Assembly: GCA_949450265.1 (NCBI GenBank)
Contig: CASTMW010000072.1
Location: forward strand, 1 to 7,762
DNA: 7,762 bases
Reading direction: 5' to 3'
From: an uncultured Eggerthellaceae bacterium
GTDB taxonomy: Bacteria > Actinomycetota > Coriobacteriia > Coriobacteriales > Eggerthellaceae
Positions 6,575 to 7,762 of the stretch are shown here, in pieces. Position 1 is the first letter of the stretch. Every line of letters begins with the position of its first letter. Both the position numbers and the translations under genes were made by a program. The notes beneath the pieces are model-generated. The model saw only the letters and a list, made by a program, of their open reading frames with translations. It searched no databases and was not told the DNA's origin.

Positions 6575-7747
6575 ATGGATATTTTCATCGAATCGTTGAA
6601 GGCGCTGCTCATCGGCATCGTCGAGGGCATTACCGAATGGCTGCCCATCTCGTCCACGGGCCACATGATCCTGGTGGATGAATTCGTAAAGCTGGACGTC
6701 AGCGCGGACTTCCTCAGCCTGTTCTTAGTGGTCATCCAGATCGGCGCCATCTTGGCGGTCATCATCCTGTATTTCCACAAGTTGAACCCGTTTAGCTCCC
6801 GGAAGACCTACGAAGAGCGCCGCGGCACGTGGCGGTTGTGGGGCATGGTGGTCGTAGGGTGTCTGCCAGCGGCTGTGTTCGGGCTGCTCTTGGACGACTG
6901 GGTGGAAGAGCACCTGTTCAATCCGGGTGTGGTGGCTGCCATGCTGATCGTGTACGGGGTCATCTTCATCGCGCTGGAACGGCGCAACCGCAAGCGTGAA
7001 GCGGCGTACCTGCTCGACCAGGAAACGCTGGCGCGCATCGACCGGCAGGTGGGACGCAGCGGTGACGGCAAATCCGAGGGGCGCCCTGCTGACAGTAGAT
7101 CCGAGAGACGCCCCGCTAATGGCAGGTCCGAGGGGCGCGGTAGCCGCGTTTCTGTGCGTGCGACGGTGGCGGAACCGGTGCGAGGCAAGCATGCTCGGCT
7201 GCCTGTCGAAGATGCTGCCCGGCATCCCAAGGGCAGCATGCGCCACCAGTTCGAAAGCGGCGCCACTCAGCCCCAGCCCCAGCGTCCTTATCGCCCTGCA
7301 GACGACGGTGACGACGCTGAACAGGCTCTCTTTCGCGTGCATACGGTCGATCAGATCGACTGGAAGACTGCGCTCAAGATCGGCTTCTTCCAGGTGCTGG
7401 CTATCGTGCCCGGCACGTCGCGCAGTGGCGCTACCATCATCGCCGGCATGCTCTGCGGCTGCTCGCGCACTGCGGCGGCCGAGTTCACCTTTTTCCTGGC
7501 CATCCCCATCATGTTCGGCTGGGGGCTGGTGAAGACCGTCAAGTTCATGGCGGAAGGCCTTGCGATGACCCAGACCGAGATCGCAGTGCTGGTGGTGGGC
7601 ATCATCTCAGCGTTCGTGGTCTCCATCATCTCCATCAAGTTCCTGATGGGCTACATCAAGAAGAACGACTTCACTGCGTTCGGCGTCTATCGCATCATCG
7701 TGGGTGTGCTGGTGCTGGCGTACTTCGGCGTGAAGTTGTTCTTCTAG
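6575..7747 (+). CDS. uppP: Undecaprenyl-diphosphatase (UppP/BacA) with a large internal insertion
   Basis: This polytopic membrane enzyme converts undecaprenyl diphosphate to the monophosphate, recycling the lipid carrier for peptidoglycan synthesis; in other bacteria it also confers bacitracin resistance. The catalytic region reads EGITEWLPISSTGH with Glu17, Glu21 and His30 at the family positions, and the second motif PGTSRSG is at 279-285 (Arg283). The 390 residues exceed the usual 265-290 by about 110. The excess is a hydrophilic Arg/Ser/Gly-rich insertion at about 140-255, between the span ending IFIALERR and the segment starting IDWKTALKIG. It contains a 9-residue repeat. The rest is family-like up to the hydrophobic C-terminus. 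The ATG at 6575 is where family members begin; an in-frame ATG at 6488 would add 29 non-conserved residues across the promoter. Confidence 0.94.
   Translation: MDIFIESLKALLIGIVEGITEWLPISSTGHMILVDEFVKLDVSADFLSLFLVVIQIGAILAVIILYFHKLNPFSSRKTYEERRGTWRLWGMVVVGCLPAAVFGLLLDDWVEEHLFNPGVVAAMLIVYGVIFIALERRNRKREAAYLLDQETLARIDRQVGRSGDGKSEGRPADSRSERRPANGRSEGRGSRVSVRATVAEPVRGKHARLPVEDAARHPKGSMRHQFESGATQPQPQRPYRPADDGDDAEQALFRVHTVDQIDWKTALKIGFFQVLAIVPGTSRSGATIIAGMLCGCSRTAAAEFTFFLAIPIMFGWGLVKTVKFMAEGLAMTQTEIAVLVVGIISAFVVSIISIKFLMGYIKKNDFTAFGVYRIIVGVLVLAYFGVKLFF
7046..7140 (+). repeat. 27-bp in-frame tandem repeat inside uppP
   Basis: TCCGAG recurs at 7073, 7100 and 7127, exactly 27 bp apart, giving the peptide units SEGRPADSR, SERRPANGR and SEGRGSRVS (residues 167-193). 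A weaker first unit, QVGRSGDGK (158-166), precedes them. The array lies in the hydrophilic insertion between membrane segments. Since 27 is a multiple of 3, gain or loss of a unit would keep the enzyme in frame. Confidence 0.8.
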
Positions 7748-7762
7748 GCGCGCGCAGCCAAC

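Overview
The window is GC-rich bacterial chromosome with strong GGAGG-type ribosome binding sites and no RNA gene, phage gene or transposase that I can see. The base composition, a Pro/Gln-rich membrane-anchored HtrA protease, a basic protein with a C-terminal membrane tail and a promoter arrangement implying a leaderless mRNA suggest a high-GC Gram-positive, perhaps a coriobacterium of the Eggerthella type. That placement is inference, not proof.

Layout. Positions 1-63 hold an 8-bp microsatellite that runs off the left edge. Positions 136-3044 (minus strand, read right to left) are an amino-acid ABC importer: lipoprotein binding protein, permease, then ATPase. A short hairpin separates the first two genes. 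A 548-bp gap separates permease from ATPase, and it contains a possible remnant ORF, an AT-richer segment with 25-bp inverted repeats, and a degenerate 12-bp tandem repeat. A divergent promoter region (3045-3277) leads to an HtrA-type serine protease and a small tail-anchored protein of unknown function on the plus strand, ended by a strong stem-loop. Next comes a degenerate 37-bp tandem repeat between convergent genes, then a minus-strand TatD-family hydrolase. Divergent from it is an undecaprenyl-diphosphatase (uppP/bacA) with a perfect -10 box placed so that transcription should begin at its start codon.

How the genes work together. The three ABC genes form one uptake system: the lipoprotein captures an amino acid outside the membrane, the permease carries it across and the ATPase powers the cycle. 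HtrA and UppP both serve the cell envelope (extracytoplasmic protein quality control and recycling of the lipid carrier for cell-wall synthesis) but lie in separate transcription units.

I see no convincing new multi-gene system. The unexplained content is mostly non-coding: three unrelated repeat families, an inverted-repeat element inside a transporter operon, a 10-codon upstream ORF before tatD, and an in-frame 9-residue repeat inside a large hydrophilic insertion in UppP.
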